The notes beneath the pieces were generated by a model. It had not been told where the DNA came from, did not search any database, and was given only the letters and a program-made list of their open reading frames with translations. From the NCBI GenBank assembly GCA_903871435.1, contig CAIQGU010000145.1:1-6715 (forward strand): 6,715 nt of DNA, in the 5' to 3' direction. Shown piece after piece: positions 6,222 through 6,715 of this stretch. Each line of letters opens with the position of its first letter. The first letter of the stretch is position 1. Made by a program: the position numbers and the translations under genes. The stretch comes from an uncultured Burkholderiales bacterium. Lineage in GTDB: Bacteria; Pseudomonadota; Gammaproteobacteria; Burkholderiales; Burkholderiaceae_F.

Positions 6222-6617
6222 TCATGCACCCGGGAGTCTTGGGTGGCCGTGAAACTCCAGCCGGGCCCGGTCGCCACGAACGGCGAGGCGCGCCGCGGCG
6301 CCCACGGGCAAGGTCACCCGCCGGCTGCCATGGCCAAAAGGCAGGCCGCCAATCACGGGTACGCCGGACCGCGCGGCCAGTCCGGCTCGTATGGCCTCCA
6401 TGCCAAAACCCTGGTCGTTGGACACCACCGGCACCGGCGCAAAATCGCCCAATAAAATGGCTTTTTGCCGGTCCAGCACTCCGGCGTGAGCCAGCTGCAA
6501 CAGCAGGCGCTCGATGCGGTACCAGGGTTCGTTGACGTCCTCGAGGAACAGCAGGCCGCCACGCACCCGGGGGAAGTACGGGGTTCCCAGCAGGCTGCAG
6601 ACCATGGCCAGGTTGCC
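6222..6617 (-). CDS. ldcA: Muramoyltetrapeptide LD-carboxypeptidase (S66 family), C-terminal part, truncated
   Basis: The minus frame reads as the C-terminal domain of the LdcA/MccF (peptidase S66) family, from GNLAMVCSLLGTPY through GGLLFLEDVNEPWYRIERLLLQLAHAG, AILLGDF, PFGHGSRRVTLPVGA and a short tail ending at 6222. LdcA removes the terminal D-alanine from murein tetrapeptides in the cytoplasm for peptidoglycan recycling. Of the Ser-Glu-His triad, the Glu (FLED, codon 6540-6542) and His (FGHG, codon 6330-6332) are visible; the nucleophile Ser lies in the missing N-terminal half. Upstream of the GNLAM motif the frame stays open, but the residues (RVIPPSAKT) no longer resemble the family, and an intact ThiE-like end begins on the other strand at that point. 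I therefore place the end of true ldcA sequence near 6617. It could not make a working enzyme as seen here. It lies 81 bp upstream of the kinase on the same strand. Confidence 0.85.
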   Translation of the reverse strand, partial: GNLAMVCSLLGTPYFPRVRGGLLFLEDVNEPWYRIERLLLQLAHAGVLDRQKAILLGDFAPVPVVSNDQGFGMEAIRAGLAARSGVPVIGGLPFGHGSRRVTLPVGAAARLAVRGDRARLEFHGHPRLPGA

Positions 6618-6714
6618 GGTTTTCGCGCTGGGAGGAATCACCCGGCAGAACGCTTTGGAGTGCCTGGCGGCAGGCGCTGCGGGGGTCGCCGGAATTACTC
6701 TCCATCGCGGTTGA
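6613..6714 (+). CDS. ThiE/TenI-like (thiamine phosphate synthase family) C-terminal fragment
   Basis: The plus frame reads LPVFALGGIT, then NALECLAAGAAGVAGI and a short tail ending in TGA at 6712-6714. The ALGGIT loop and GAAGVAGI segment are the phosphate-binding end of the TIM barrel in the ThiE/TenI superfamily. ThiE joins the thiazole and pyrimidine phosphates of thiamine; TenI-like relatives and Nudix-ThiE fusions share this C-terminus, so the exact member is uncertain. Only about 33 residues are present. The frame is open further left to an ATG at 6514, but that part is the antisense of ldcA and is not ThiE-like, so this is the tail of a gene whose body is missing. Its abrupt start coincides with the loss of LdcA homology on the opposite strand. 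Confidence 0.7.
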   Translation: MPVFALGGITRQNALECLAAGAAGVAGITLHRG

Positions 6715-6715
6715 G

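Noticed and set aside
5358..6455. Plus-strand open frame of 365 codons opposite the kinase and ldcA
   Set aside because: It lies antisense to two genes with clear motifs, has Arg/Gln/Gly-rich shadow composition and crosses an intergenic gap.
6148..6705. Minus-strand frame of 185 codons overlapping ldcA
   Set aside because: It lacks family motifs, while the neighbouring frame carries unmistakable LdcA motifs; it also crosses the suspected junction.
6514..6714. Complete 66-codon plus-strand gene ending in the ThiE-like motif
   Set aside because: Its first half is simply the antisense of ldcA; only the part from about 6613 resembles a real protein, so it is a fused fragment rather than a small gene.

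Overview
The window is ordinary chromosomal DNA from a GC-rich bacterium. The gene families (HD-GYP protein, OPT transporter, SHDLRQP-type hybrid kinase with a NarL-type regulator, S66 LD-carboxypeptidase), strong Shine-Dalgarno sites and a TAGAAT -10 box fit a proteobacterium. A gammaproteobacterium related to the Xanthomonadales is my best guess, but no marker gene fixes the taxon. There are no rRNA or tRNA genes, no CRISPR array and no recognisable transposase.

Layout. Positions 2-553 (+) are the C-terminal part of an HD-GYP cyclic-di-GMP phosphodiesterase, cut by the left edge. Its stop overlaps the start of an unrecognised 184-residue protein (540-1094, +), so the two look translationally coupled. 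Converging on them, with stops 7 bp apart, is an OPT-family transporter (1102-3072, -). Its real start is a GTG with a strong ribosome site, and a plausible sigma-70 promoter lies just upstream. A 327-bp GC-rich divergent intergenic region follows. Next come a NarL/FixJ-type response regulator (3400-4062, +) and, converging on it, a membrane hybrid histidine kinase (4176-6140, -). These probably form a signalling pair. The 113 bp between their stops holds an alanine-codon repeat, several hairpins and a REP-like sequence. Upstream of the kinase, in the same direction, is the C-terminal half of an LD-carboxypeptidase of the LdcA/MccF family (6222 to about 6617, -).

The right end is the oddest part. 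LdcA homology stops abruptly at about 6612-6618. From there to 6714 the opposite strand encodes an intact ThiE/TenI-like C-terminus with its own stop codon. Two unrelated gene ends are thus joined within a few bases, which means either a genuine rearrangement or a chimeric assembly at a contig end.

Working together: the regulator and kinase form a two-component (hybrid phosphorelay) system whose stimulus is unknown. The divergent OPT transporter shares an intergenic region with the regulator and is the nearest candidate target. The HD-GYP protein would lower cyclic-di-GMP, and LdcA would trim murein tetrapeptides for recycling. I see no clear novel defence or mobile system here.
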